DNA from: Crocinitomicaceae bacterium
GTDB taxonomy: Bacteria > Bacteroidota > Bacteroidia > Flavobacteriales_D > Crocinitomicaceae
Length of the DNA stretch: 64,000 nt
Direction: 5' to 3'
Assembly: GCA_016709005.1 (NCBI GenBank)
Contig: JADJEU010000001.1
Span: 62,001 to 126,000, forward strand
Shown piece by piece: positions 46,191-54,622 of this stretch. The notes beneath the pieces are model-generated. The model saw nothing but the letters and a program-made list of their open reading frames with translations. It had not been told where the DNA came from and ran no database searches. The stretch's first letter is position 1. Each line of letters starts with the position of its first letter. Made by a program: the position numbers and the translations under genes.

Positions 46191-47812
46191 CAGGCATACA
46201 TTTCTTCAACTTGTGTCTGAATTTTTTCATCCGCAAGATATTCATCGTAGGTCATAAGTTTGTCCATATAACCAGTAGGAGTAAGCTCCACAATTCGGTT
46301 GGCAACGGTTTGAACAAATTCGTGGTCATGCGATGTGAATAGAATTGTTCCAGGGAATTTTATCAAGGCATTGTTAAATGCTGTGATTGATTCCAGATCC
46401 AGGTGATTGGTTGGTTCATCTAAGATCAACAAGTTTCCTTTTCCAAACATCATGCGCGAAATCATACAGCGTACTTTTTCACCTCCTGATAATACTTGTG
46501 AGCTTTTTAATGCTTCTTCACCAGAGAATAACATTCTTCCAAGAAAACCACGTAAGTAGACTTCTTCTTTTTCCTCATCGGTTACAGCGTATTGACGAAG
46601 CCATTCTACCAACGAAAGCTTTCCTTTAAAATAATCTGAGTTATCATTTGGAAGATAGGTAGCTTTAATAGTAGTGCCAAACGTGATAGTGCCACTGTCT
46701 GCTTGTTTTTCGGCCATTAAGATTTGGAAAAGATTAGTTATTGCCAATCCATTCTTTGAAACAAAAGCGATTTTATCTCCCTTGGAAACGTTTAGAAAAA
46801 GATCTTTAAAGAGTAATTCACCGTCTAATGTCTTGCTGAGTTTTTCAACATGTAATATCTGATCACCGGCTTCACGTTCTTGTTCATAAATGATTCCAGG
46901 ATATTTTCTACTAGATGCTTTCAAATCTTCAACCTGAAGTTTGTCTAACATCTTACGACGGCTGGTAGCCTGTTTTGATTTAGAAGCATTTGCACTGAAT
47001 CGCGCAATAAACTCTTGGAGTTCTTTGCGTTTCTCTTCCATCTTTTTATTCTTATCTCCGGCTTGTTTTGATACAAGTTGTGATGATTGATACCAGAATG
47101 TATAGTTACCCGTAAAGAGATTTATTTTACCGAAATCAATATCACAAATATGAGTGCATACGGTATCCAGGAAATGTCGGTCATGTGATACCACGATCAC
47201 CGTATTTTTAAAATCAAGTAAAAAATCCTCTAACCAGGAAATGGTTTTAATGTCCAAATCGTTGGTTGGCTCATCGAGAACAAGAACGTCCGGATTTCCA
47301 AAAATCGCTTGTGCTAATAATACGCGCACTTTTAAATCTGAAGGAATATCTTGCATTAAAGTATAATGCGCATCTTCTTTGATCCCGAGGTTACTTAATA
47401 ACGAAGCAGCATCAGTTTCTGCATTCCAGCCATTCATTTCTGCAAACTCAGCTTCTAATTCAGAGGCGCGCAATCCATCGGCATCGCTAAAATCTTCTTT
47501 AGCATAAATAGCATCTTTTTCACTAATGATTTTCCAAAGCGTTGAATGTCCCATTAAGACCGTATTCAAAACGGTGAATTCATCAAACTCGTGGTGATTC
47601 TGCTTTAATACAGCCATTCGTTTGCCGGGTTCCATAAAAACCTGGCCGGTATTACCTTCAATTTCGCCAATGAGAATTTTGAGAAAGGTGGACTTACCTG
47701 CGCCGTTAGCACCGATCACACCATAACAATTTCCGTCTGAAAATTTCAAGTTGACATCTTCGAATAGAACTTTTTTTCCAAATGCAAGCGATAAATTACT
47801 AACCTGAATCAT
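46190..47812 (-). CDS. ABC-F family ATPase (YbiT/EttA-type)
   Basis: 540 residues, two ABC domains without membrane helices. Domain 1: 'YGVIGANGAGKSTFLK' (Walker A), 'VLVLDEPTNDLDIKTI'. Domain 2: 'DKIAFVSKNGLA' has a degenerate Walker A (Lys-Thr replaced), 'LSGGEKVRCMISRMMF' signature and 'LLILDEPTNHLDLES'. The linker 'KKMEEKRKELQEFIARFSANASKSKQA' is the tRNA-interacting arm. ABC-F proteins act on ribosomes. A -7 element TACCTTTG (minus, 47836-47843) precedes the ATG. Confidence 0.9.
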   Translation of the reverse strand: MIQVSNLSLAFGKKVLFEDVNLKFSDGNCYGVIGANGAGKSTFLKILIGEIEGNTGQVFMEPGKRMAVLKQNHHEFDEFTVLNTVLMGHSTLWKIISEKDAIYAKEDFSDADGLRASELEAEFAEMNGWNAETDAASLLSNLGIKEDAHYTLMQDIPSDLKVRVLLAQAIFGNPDVLVLDEPTNDLDIKTISWLEDFLLDFKNTVIVVSHDRHFLDTVCTHICDIDFGKINLFTGNYTFWYQSSQLVSKQAGDKNKKMEEKRKELQEFIARFSANASKSKQATSRRKMLDKLQVEDLKASSRKYPGIIYEQEREAGDQILHVEKLSKTLDGELLFKDLFLNVSKGDKIAFVSKNGLAITNLFQILMAEKQADSGTITFGTTIKATYLPNDNSDYFKGKLSLVEWLRQYAVTDEEKEEVYLRGFLGRMLFSGEEALKSSQVLSGGEKVRCMISRMMFGKGNLLILDEPTNHLDLESITAFNNALIKFPGTILFTSHDHEFVQTVANRIVELTPTGYMDKLMTYDEYLADEKIQTQVEEMYA

Positions 47813-48286
47813 TGATTTTAGAGAGTTTAAAGCTGCAAAGGTAAGGTCTTCAGCTCCAAATTATCCTCTTTTGGAGTAAAAAAGTTTTAATGGCTGTTGT
47901 TCCTTTATATTATCAGCGGGTTATGAACCGCACGCACAAAGTGATTTGAAATGAAAGGCCTTGAAGGGCATCAGACAAACTTCGAATACTATCTATGACT
48001 TGAATGAACGGGAAGAAAGGGTAAAGTCATTTCACAGAAAACCTTGAAAAACCTGATTCAGGAAAACCAATTAACAAATTTTATGATTCAGATTTTCGGT
48101 TCGTTTTTTTTTAGGCTTAACCATCTGACATGGCTCTTAGGCATCTGCCGAATCGTCTTAACTTCAGGTTAAATTGCAGCAGTGGCAGTGCTAAAAATAT
48201 CTTTTGTTGTAAAAAAATTTTGTTTTAATGAAATCTGGTATATATTTGCACCGTTAATTAATTATTTAAGTAAGTAAAACCAAGTT
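47813..48286. other. Intergenic region between divergent genes (474 bases)
   Basis: It contains the ABC-F -7 element (TACCTTTG, minus strand, 47836-47843) and the lipoprotein promoter (48220-48248). In the ~350 bases between I see no ORF, repeat or RNA structure worth naming. Confidence 0.5.
48220..48248 (+). promoter_or_regulatory. Bacteroidota promoter: TTG-N18-TATATTTG
   Basis: TTG (48220-48222), 18-base spacer, TATATTTG (48241-48248). This is the best -33/-7 pair in the window, 38 bases before ATG 48287. Confidence 0.6.
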
Positions 48287-48655
48287 ATGAAATTAAGAAC
48301 TTTATTAGTTGGAGCAGTTGCAAGTTTGTTGTTGACTGCTTGTGGTGGAGGTTCAACTCCAAAAGATGTTACAAATTCATTCGTTCAAGCTTTAGCTGAC
48401 GGAAAATGTGACGACGCAAAAGGAATGGCTGTTGAAACTGCTCTAGAAACAGTGCAAGGATCAATCGATGCAGGATGTACTAGCTACAAAACTGAAATCG
48501 TTTCTACAGATTGTACAGAGTCAGGTGAAACTGCAAATTGTACTTGTGTAGAGAAAAGAGATGGTATGGATATGACATTCAAATACGATCTTAAAAAAGT
48601 TGATGGTGCTTGGAAAGTTTCTAACTACCAAAAAGACTTTGGAATGGAAATGTAA
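48287..48655 (+). CDS. Small lipoprotein, DUF4878-like
   Basis: 122 residues. Signal peptide MKLRTLLVGAVASLLLTACG with lipobox LTAC. The ~100-residue body begins 'TPKDVTNSFVQALADGKCDDA' and ends 'KYDLKKVDGAWKVSN', a NTF2-like/DUF4878 pattern, with five internal cysteines, two of them close together ('ANCTCVEK'). A good promoter lies upstream and a terminator downstream, so it is a monocistronic, likely well-expressed gene. Confidence 0.8.
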   Translation: MKLRTLLVGAVASLLLTACGGGSTPKDVTNSFVQALADGKCDDAKGMAVETALETVQGSIDAGCTSYKTEIVSTDCTESGETANCTCVEKRDGMDMTFKYDLKKVDGAWKVSNYQKDFGMEM

Positions 48656-48679
48656 GATTTTCCATCCGGAAAGGATTCA

Positions 48680-48714
48680 AAAAACCCGTCTTAGCTTAGC
48701 TCAGACGGGTTTTT
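48680..48714 (+). terminator. Terminator after the small lipoprotein gene
   Basis: AAAACCCGTCT pairs with AGACGGGTTTT around an 11-base loop; T6 follows. Confidence 0.85.
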
Positions 48715-48740
48715 TGTTTTAATGTATAGAGATTAGAGTT

Positions 48741-49463
48741 ATGAAAATGAAATGGAGTTTGTTGGTTGGAGTGTTAGGTTTGGGTTTGATGACTGCGTGC
48801 AACGGTGCAGATGATTCAACAAGTGGAACAACGGTTGGTGGTGATAATATGTTTGTGCCGCCAACGATGCCGGATTCAGTTTACGGACAATTGAAACCAG
48901 GCGATATCATCATCCGAAAAGGAAATGGTCCCTTGTCGGCGCATATAATGATCAATACAAAAGAAGAATATTCACACTGTGGAATTATTGTCAAAGAAGG
49001 CGATGAGTGGAAGGTAGTTCATACCATTGGTGGAACAGCGAGTGAGGATGCTACAGATGGTGTTCAATTAATCGACTTAAAGGATTTTGTTGGACATGGA
49101 GCAGATTCAATGGTGTTTATTTGCCGTCCTATTTTTGCCGATTCATTAGACATCAAAATACCTGAACGGGCTTATCATTATTTGAGCCTAGCCGTTCCGT
49201 TTGATCACAGATTCAGTTTGTTCACACCTGAAAAATTATATTGTTCAGAATTGTTGTTCTACATTTTCAAAGAAGTAAATGGAGGGGAGAATGTTTTTGA
49301 AGTAAAGAAAAAGCACAATTCATACATGTTGATGTTCTCAACCTTTTTTGATCAGGAAAAATTTGCGCCAATTTTCCACTTGCGCGATGCTAACCGTGGA
49401 ACATTTAAACAAATGATTCAACCAACGGTGATTGATTCAACCGTTGTTCAGGACTCCCTGTAA
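48741..49463 (+). CDS. Lipoprotein of the YiiX/NlpC-P60 permuted papain family
   Basis: 240 residues. Lipoprotein signal 'VLGLGLMTACNGA'. 'LKPGDIIIRKGNGPLSAHIM' and 'EEYSHCGIIVKEGDEWKVVHTIGG' carry the conserved His; 'FTPEKLYCSELLFYIFKEV' carries the Cys. That His-first, Cys-second order is the circularly permuted YiiX/YebB type of papain-like amidase. It probably hydrolyses an amide or ester in the envelope; the substrate is unknown. Its 3' end overlaps the convergent PLP-enzyme gene by 27 bases. Confidence 0.8.
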   Translation: MKMKWSLLVGVLGLGLMTACNGADDSTSGTTVGGDNMFVPPTMPDSVYGQLKPGDIIIRKGNGPLSAHIMINTKEEYSHCGIIVKEGDEWKVVHTIGGTASEDATDGVQLIDLKDFVGHGADSMVFICRPIFADSLDIKIPERAYHYLSLAVPFDHRFSLFTPEKLYCSELLFYIFKEVNGGENVFEVKKKHNSYMLMFSTFFDQEKFAPIFHLRDANRGTFKQMIQPTVIDSTVVQDSL

Positions 49464-50351
49464 TCCGCCAGTGTGCAAGAGTACCACTTTTGAATTTGGC
49501 GCAATTTTGTTTGCCAGGATATCTTGCTCGAAAGCATAGATCATTTTTGCTGTGTAAACTTGCTCTAATGCAATTCCGGTTTTTGCTTTCCATGATTGCA
49601 TGAAGTTCAAAAGTTCATCTGTGTATTTCCCATAACCACCAAAATGATATTCTGTTTCAAGGGTTAGTCGCTTTAAATAGTCAGCTACAAGTTCGTCATC
49701 GAAAAGAGAGTAGTAGAGTGTTTTTCCAATTTCATCGCGCAGAAAATTTCCATTTTTTAATGCAGAGATCGCAATAATATTCGCTGTTTTTGTTCCAAGC
49801 AAAAGTCCTGCAGCTGTTGTTCCTGTTCCGGCTGCGGTATAAATGTAATCAGGTTCAAATGAAATTTCCTGTACTAGTTCAGCTACGCCTTGTGCACCCA
49901 AAAAGTTTGCGCCGCCTTCTTCAATGATGAGCACATTTCCAAATTCTCTTCTGAGTTCTTCGTGATAAATTCGTTCATATCGTTGCTCATAAATTTCGCG
50001 AGAAATAAAAACTAAATTCATACCATCGGCTTTTGCTTTTGCTAGTGTCGCGTTGCTCCCTTCATTCAATTCATTTCCACGAATGATTCCAACGGTTGGA
50101 ATCTGAAACATTGAACCGGCAGATGCCGTGGCTGCAATGTGATTTGAATACGCACCTCCAAAAGTTAAGACGGCGTCATACTTGCCTGATTTGAATTTTT
50201 CAAAATTGTATTTGAGTTTGCGCCATTTGTTTCCTGAGATTTCAGCATGAATTAAATCGTCACGCTTAATAAAAACTTCAAGGTTATGTTTGTTATAAAC
50301 CGGATCTTCAATTTTTTGAAGCGGGGAGGGTATGGTGAGTTTGGTGTTCAA
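49437..50351 (-). CDS. PLP-dependent enzyme of the ACC deaminase/D-cysteine desulfhydrase family
   Basis: 304 residues, fold type II. The PLP Lys lies in 'EISGNKWRKLKYN'; 'TFGGAYSNHIAATASAG' and 'YIYTAAGTGTTAAGLLLGT' are the family's substrate and phosphate loops. Members deaminate 1-aminocyclopropane-1-carboxylate or split D-cysteine; D-cysteine desulfhydrase is the commoner activity outside plant-associated bacteria. The upstream space is an inverted repeat cluster (50393-50531). Confidence 0.85.
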   Translation of the reverse strand: MNTKLTIPSPLQKIEDPVYNKHNLEVFIKRDDLIHAEISGNKWRKLKYNFEKFKSGKYDAVLTFGGAYSNHIAATASAGSMFQIPTVGIIRGNELNEGSNATLAKAKADGMNLVFISREIYEQRYERIYHEELRREFGNVLIIEEGGANFLGAQGVAELVQEISFEPDYIYTAAGTGTTAAGLLLGTKTANIIAISALKNGNFLRDEIGKTLYYSLFDDELVADYLKRLTLETEYHFGGYGKYTDELLNFMQSWKAKTGIALEQVYTAKMIYAFEQDILANKIAPNSKVVLLHTGGLQGVLNNG

Positions 50352-50392
50352 GTTTTGCTCTTCCTTTTATGTTCAGTTGTTGTTATGAAAAA

Positions 50393-50531
50393 TTAATCGG
50401 TGGTCTGGTTTGAAAAAAGTAATCGGTGATCGGTGGTCGGGTAATCAGGCGGTAGGGTTTGAAAAAGTTTACAAATTGCCATTTAATTTTTTACCGATTA
50501 CTGATTACCTGTTTACCGTTTACCATTTACC
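50393..50531. repeat. Inverted GGTAATCGG repeat cluster between AAC(3)-like and PLP-enzyme genes
   Basis: Arm 1 (50393-50460) reads AATCGGTGGTCTGG...GTAATCGGTGATCGG...GTAATCAGG; arm 2 (50491-50531) reads TTACCGATTACTGATTACC then GTTTACCGTTTACCATTTACC. The arms are complementary. A TTTGAAAAA-type direct repeat also recurs. Arm 2 includes the last codons and stop of the gene at 50513. Confidence 0.8.
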
Positions 50532-51427
50532 TTCTCACCTTCTGGAGTATACATTGTGATTCCTTTTTCATTATACGCTTTAATCATTACTTCTAGAAAT
50601 TTTTTAGCATCTGCAACCAACGTATCAGCTTGTCCGATTTTGACTTTTTTCATTGCGCCTTCTTTTTCAAATAGCGGAATCAATTCATCACATTTTCTTT
50701 TTTTTGAGAATTCAGGATTGTGAACTTTGGTTTTAATGCTGTGTTTTTGTCCAGTTGGGTCGATGATTTCTGTTTCAAAAATTTCATCTGCGTAAACTGG
50801 AAATTTAAAATCTACTGCATCTTCAAGTGTGTGTAAATTTGTTCCCGCGTTTGCTAGAGTTACACCAATATAAAGTAGTTTACCACCTTGCTCTGAAACT
50901 TTATAGAAAGGGCTTTTTGAATTGTATGGGGTGAGCTGATTGAAGTGTTCATCCAGAAAATAATCAACATTTGCTCCCCAGGCAGATACCGGCTCTGTTG
51001 GGTGCCAGCTTCTTTTTACGCCTGATAGTGTTCTGAAATATTCTGTGATTTTTCCAGTTTTGGATGGAGAATTTAAAACGTCAAAAGATTTATTTGTTTT
51101 GATGTAATCGAATTGATAAACTGCGTTTGGTGAAGTAGGCATTAGAATTGTTCCTTGTTCGCCAACAACCTTCAAGAGTGCATCTACAAAAGTTTTTGGG
51201 CCGTCCTTTAAATGACCAATTCTGCTTAATGAAGAATGAACGAGTAGAATATCTCCAGATTTAATTCCGGCCTTAATAAAATCTTTTTCTAAATCTTGTT
51301 GAGTGATACTCTGGCCCGCTTTGGCCATTTGTTCCAATTGATTATTTCTGATTTTTTTTGTGCGCTGACGATTCCATTTCAGCAAAAAATCCGGTGTGAG
51401 ATTTCGTAAAAAGTCTCTCAAACTCAT
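50513..51427 (-). CDS. AAC(3)-fold acetyltransferase (aminoglycoside N-acetyltransferase family)
   Basis: 304 residues of the PF02522 family ('GIKSGDILLVHSSLSRIGHLKDGPKTFVDALL', 'GTILMPTSPNAVYQFDY', 'RSWHPTEPVSAWGANVDYF', 'SPFYKVSEQGGKLLYIGVTLANAGTNLHTLED'). Many chromosomal members act on cell-surface sugars rather than antibiotics, and nothing here indicates resistance. It overlaps the TonB-like gene by four bases (ATGA). The C-terminus 'VNGKR' is encoded by the repeat array. Confidence 0.8.
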   Translation of the reverse strand: MSLRDFLRNLTPDFLLKWNRQRTKKIRNNQLEQMAKAGQSITQQDLEKDFIKAGIKSGDILLVHSSLSRIGHLKDGPKTFVDALLKVVGEQGTILMPTSPNAVYQFDYIKTNKSFDVLNSPSKTGKITEYFRTLSGVKRSWHPTEPVSAWGANVDYFLDEHFNQLTPYNSKSPFYKVSEQGGKLLYIGVTLANAGTNLHTLEDAVDFKFPVYADEIFETEIIDPTGQKHSIKTKVHNPEFSKKRKCDELIPLFEKEGAMKKVKIGQADTLVADAKKFLEVMIKAYNEKGITMYTPEGEKVNGKR

Positions 51428-52191
51428 TTGCTCACAAACTTGTACGTGATGGTTCCAGTCTGAAGTGCCGGAGCGGTAGAGCTTAAATTAAAGCGTGATC
51501 GTTTAGCGTATTTGATTGATTGTTCAATCATACATTCAGTTGCATTCGAAGATCCGGAAGCCATGTAAGTAACTGTTTTCACAACACCACTTTTGTCAAC
51601 CTTTATTTCCAGCATTACTGTTCCTGCAGTGTTGCAAGTATAACCAGGCTTTTCAAGTGAATGTACTTTTCTGTCTTTTAGATTGAACGAAGCCATCACG
51701 TCGCCTGCAAAAGAATTTGCCCCTTGGGTGTCAACCGTTTTATCCGGATTGGTATTGGTTTGTTTATTTTGCTGTTTATTTTTATCGTCAATGTCCATTC
51801 CGGTTGCCGGATTTTTATTGCCGTCACCGTGTGTGCCGCCCCACTCATCAAAATATTGCTGCTCCAATGCTTTTGCATTTTCTTCAACCATTTTGTCCAT
51901 TTCCTGTGTAGAGAAATTTTCATACGATTTCTCACGCGTATCATTTTCATCACTTGTCACGTTATAAACCGGCGCATTTTCGGGATTATTTTTTGGAGCA
52001 ATTTCAAGCAACTTCATCATCTCCGGATCCATCTCAATATCATCTAAAGGAATCTCCATTTCGACAACAGGTTCAACCAGTCTAAAAGGACGTTGAATGG
52101 TAGCAAAATTGGTATAGATAAATACAAAAACATGGAACATGACTGTGCCAATAATTGCGAATTTGTATTTTTCTATAAAATCTAAAATCAT
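51424..52191 (-). CDS. TonB-like single-pass envelope protein
   Basis: 255 residues. N-terminal anchor helix 'FAIIGTVMFHVFVFIYTNF', a ~130-residue acidic, Gln/Asn-rich periplasmic linker ('DDKNKQQNKQTNTNPDK'), and a C-terminal domain ('PGYTCNTAGTVMLEIKVDKSGVVKTVTYMASGSS') of the TonB/TolA-like type with two Cys. It overlaps both neighbours by four bases, so it is translationally coupled to the WG-repeat and AAC(3)-fold genes. It may couple inner and outer membrane for this operon. Confidence 0.75.
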   Translation of the reverse strand: MILDFIEKYKFAIIGTVMFHVFVFIYTNFATIQRPFRLVEPVVEMEIPLDDIEMDPEMMKLLEIAPKNNPENAPVYNVTSDENDTREKSYENFSTQEMDKMVEENAKALEQQYFDEWGGTHGDGNKNPATGMDIDDKNKQQNKQTNTNPDKTVDTQGANSFAGDVMASFNLKDRKVHSLEKPGYTCNTAGTVMLEIKVDKSGVVKTVTYMASGSSNATECMIEQSIKYAKRSRFNLSSTAPALQTGTITYKFVSK

Positions 52192-54302
52192 TCTTCTTCT
52201 TCCTTGCGGAGTAATTTATTATTTAAAATGTCGTAGTAAAAAACTGAATCACCGTCTTCTATCTTTACGATCTTGTCGTCAATAGGTTCAATTGAAATGT
52301 AGACAAAATTAAGCAAAGTATCGCCACGAACATTCAGGAGGCCATAATTTCCGTGGCTTTTGGCAATCAGAAGCGTATCGTTTAAAAAAGTCAGATCCTC
52401 AAAGTAAGGTTCTAAAATGTAATGTCCTTGCTTGTTGATCAAACCATAAAACGGATCAATACCTGCAATTGCAAATCCTTTTGAAAACGATCCAGCTAAG
52501 GTAAAATTGTGCGCAATTGTCATTACACCTGAAGGTGTGTAATACCCCCACTTGCCAGCTTTGCTGACTGCAATCAACTCTGAATAATCACCTAAATTTT
52601 CTTTGGGCTGGGCAAATAATCGTTTGCCGGTTGTGTCAATGAGAATGTACTTTTGTTCTACTTCTATTCTGGCAAATCCATTTTTATAGTTGGCAAGTTG
52701 TCGGTATTCAGAATAGGGAACAAGCCAGGTGGTTAAAATCAAATTACCATTTGGATCTACAAAATTAAATTGTTCATCTTTAACTACTAAAGCGCGGTTG
52801 CATGATAAAGCACCGATGTAATCATATTCAAACGGCAAAATTGTATCTCCCGAAATTGAAATCAATCCCCAATAGTCATTACTCATAGCCAGATAGGTTT
52901 GATTTTGATAAGGGCGCAAATCGTCATACTTCATCGGAATAAATGTTGTGCCGTATTTGTCAATCAAACCAAAAAAGTGATTGAGACTTACAATGGCTTT
53001 TCCTTCCTGGTAATCAAAAGCGTCGGTGAAGGTTGGTGGAATACGCACAATACCTTTGGAATCAAAATAACCATAGAGCGAATCTTTCAAAAAGTATGTG
53101 AGGCCATCTGTCAGATTTCCTAAATCATCGAATTGTGCCGGAATAATAAATTCGCCACTCCGGTTTATCATACCCAGTTTACCTTTCAATTCAACCACTG
53201 CGTGTCCTTCATGAAATGGAAGTGCGTCGTCAAATCGCGCAGCAATGGTCAGTGTTCCGGTTTTATTGACATAGCCATATTTGCCATTTGTCTTGACAAC
53301 GGCTAATCCTTCACTGAAATTGTCAGCTTCTTCATAAGTGAGTGGAATAGTAATCAGTCCTGTTTCATTTACAAAGCCCCAAAGATCGCCAGACTTAATA
53401 GGGAAAAATCGTTGGTTAGCCAGAATAAGTTCTTGTTCAATTTCTTTTAAAAAGGGATAAGCTGGATATGCGCTTGTGAATGCTTCGATGCTGTTTTCAC
53501 TGTATGAATTGGTTTGCACATGTGTGTTGTATAATTTTCGCCAGGCTTCATTCACGTTGTGATTATCAGGGCAATCAGCAATAAATCTGCGATACGCATC
53601 AACCGTTTCTGTCTGCGTATAGAGTTCAAAAATTTTATCTTCTGCATCCGTGCGGTAGGGACTTTCAGGATATTTTTTCACAAACTCAAGATAGGACAAG
53701 AGCGTGTTAGAGGCTGTATTCTCCAGATAAAGCGTATGCTCAAATTTGGATGCTGCAGGTTCTGCAAAAAAAGAAGTAGGGTAGGAATTCATGAACTCCT
53801 GGTAATCTTTGCTTTGACCTTTCGTATCGGCGATTAAAAAAGCAAGGCTGTCTCTTTTAAAAACGGCGGAATCAAGCTTAGCACTCCAGAAATTTTTGTG
53901 AATGAAAAAGTTGAAGTCCTCAACGGTATTTTTGTGAATTGCTCGAATATACAGGACTTCAGAAATTCTTTCGCGCTGTTGAACAATGCTCAGACTGTCA
54001 ACTCCAAGTTCAGCAATTTTTAATCTCGATTTAAGATCAAGCGAGGGAAAGCTGCTCATTGAACGGATAATGAAATTGTAAGCTGAGTCGATGTTGTGAA
54101 AAGGATTATCTGTCCTGAAGTAGATCACACTCAGCCCGTAAGCTGCCGGAACCACGTTGTTTTTAAGCGATTCCTCAAAAAGTTTTTTTGCTTCAAAGTA
54201 GTTGTAGATCTCAAGTGCCTGATAACCTTTTTCGATTTTTCCGGCAAATGAAATACCTGACGAAATTGTCAGCAACCAACCTATGAGCGCAATGCGAAGC
54301 AT
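52188..54302 (-). CDS. WG-repeat protein with N-terminal helical repeats, secreted
   Basis: 704 residues. Signal peptide MLRIALIGWLLTISSGISFA. Residues ~22-300 are TPR-like helical pairs ('NYFEAKKLFEESLKNNVVPAAYG', 'TAYPAYPFLKEIEQELIL'-like). Then about ten WG repeats with the pattern WGFVN.TGL..IP..Y..A..FSEGLA ('SGDLWGFVNETGLITIPLTYEEADNF', 'NGKYGYVNKTGTL', 'KGKLGMINRSGEF'). It is the first gene of the WG/TonB/AAC(3) operon. A -7 element TAATTTTG lies at 54313-54320 (minus). Function unknown. Confidence 0.85.
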   Translation of the reverse strand: MLRIALIGWLLTISSGISFAGKIEKGYQALEIYNYFEAKKLFEESLKNNVVPAAYGLSVIYFRTDNPFHNIDSAYNFIIRSMSSFPSLDLKSRLKIAELGVDSLSIVQQRERISEVLYIRAIHKNTVEDFNFFIHKNFWSAKLDSAVFKRDSLAFLIADTKGQSKDYQEFMNSYPTSFFAEPAASKFEHTLYLENTASNTLLSYLEFVKKYPESPYRTDAEDKIFELYTQTETVDAYRRFIADCPDNHNVNEAWRKLYNTHVQTNSYSENSIEAFTSAYPAYPFLKEIEQELILANQRFFPIKSGDLWGFVNETGLITIPLTYEEADNFSEGLAVVKTNGKYGYVNKTGTLTIAARFDDALPFHEGHAVVELKGKLGMINRSGEFIIPAQFDDLGNLTDGLTYFLKDSLYGYFDSKGIVRIPPTFTDAFDYQEGKAIVSLNHFFGLIDKYGTTFIPMKYDDLRPYQNQTYLAMSNDYWGLISISGDTILPFEYDYIGALSCNRALVVKDEQFNFVDPNGNLILTTWLVPYSEYRQLANYKNGFARIEVEQKYILIDTTGKRLFAQPKENLGDYSELIAVSKAGKWGYYTPSGVMTIAHNFTLAGSFSKGFAIAGIDPFYGLINKQGHYILEPYFEDLTFLNDTLLIAKSHGNYGLLNVRGDTLLNFVYISIEPIDDKIVKIEDGDSVFYYDILNNKLLRKEEEE

Positions 54303-54312
54303 ATCTTATTGG

Positions 54313-54320
54313 CAAAATTA
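54313..54320 (-). promoter_or_regulatory. -7 element TAATTTTG of the WG-repeat operon
   Basis: Exact TAnnTTTG on the minus strand, 10 bases before ATG 54302. Confidence 0.4.
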
Positions 54321-54591
54321 GTATAATTCAACAGTTTTAGTGCAGTTTAAGTTTCCTGCGGCCTGCCTTTGAAAAACATTCACACAAAATAAGTGCCGAA
54401 TCGTTGCTGTTATTGGATTTTTTAAGATTTGTTGGAATTGTCGGATTCTAATCGTCTGCATAACCTGAAGCAATCTCATGGCCGACTTTCATAAATCTTT
54501 TGCAAAGTCTTGATAATCTTTGGTTTTTAACTTTCTTTCACAGTTTGCAATAAAAAGCAATTAAACGTGTTATACTATAACCTTATACTTG

Positions 54592-54599
54592 TAAATTTG
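54592..54599 (+). promoter_or_regulatory. -7 element TAAATTTG of the acyltransferase-rarA unit
   Basis: TAnnTTTG match, 24 bases before ATG 54623. Confidence 0.4.
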
Positions 54600-54622
54600 C
54601 AACCTTTATTTTTGAGCCGTTC

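Larger units (their letters stand above)
54303..54622. other. Intergenic region between divergent genes (320 bases)
   Basis: It contains a minus-strand -7 element TAATTTTG at 54313-54320 for the WG-repeat operon and a plus-strand TAAATTTG at 54592-54599 ahead of the acyltransferase. I see no other structure. Confidence 0.5.

Noticed and set aside
48140..48160. Shared TGCCGAATCGT between 48.15 kb and 54.4 kb
   Set aside because: An 11-base match in two intergenic regions with no surrounding similarity; likely chance.
50513..51427. Antibiotic resistance determinant (aminoglycoside acetyltransferase)
   Set aside because: Only the fold family is recognisable; it sits in a coupled chromosomal envelope operon without mobile-element context, so a resistance role is not supported.
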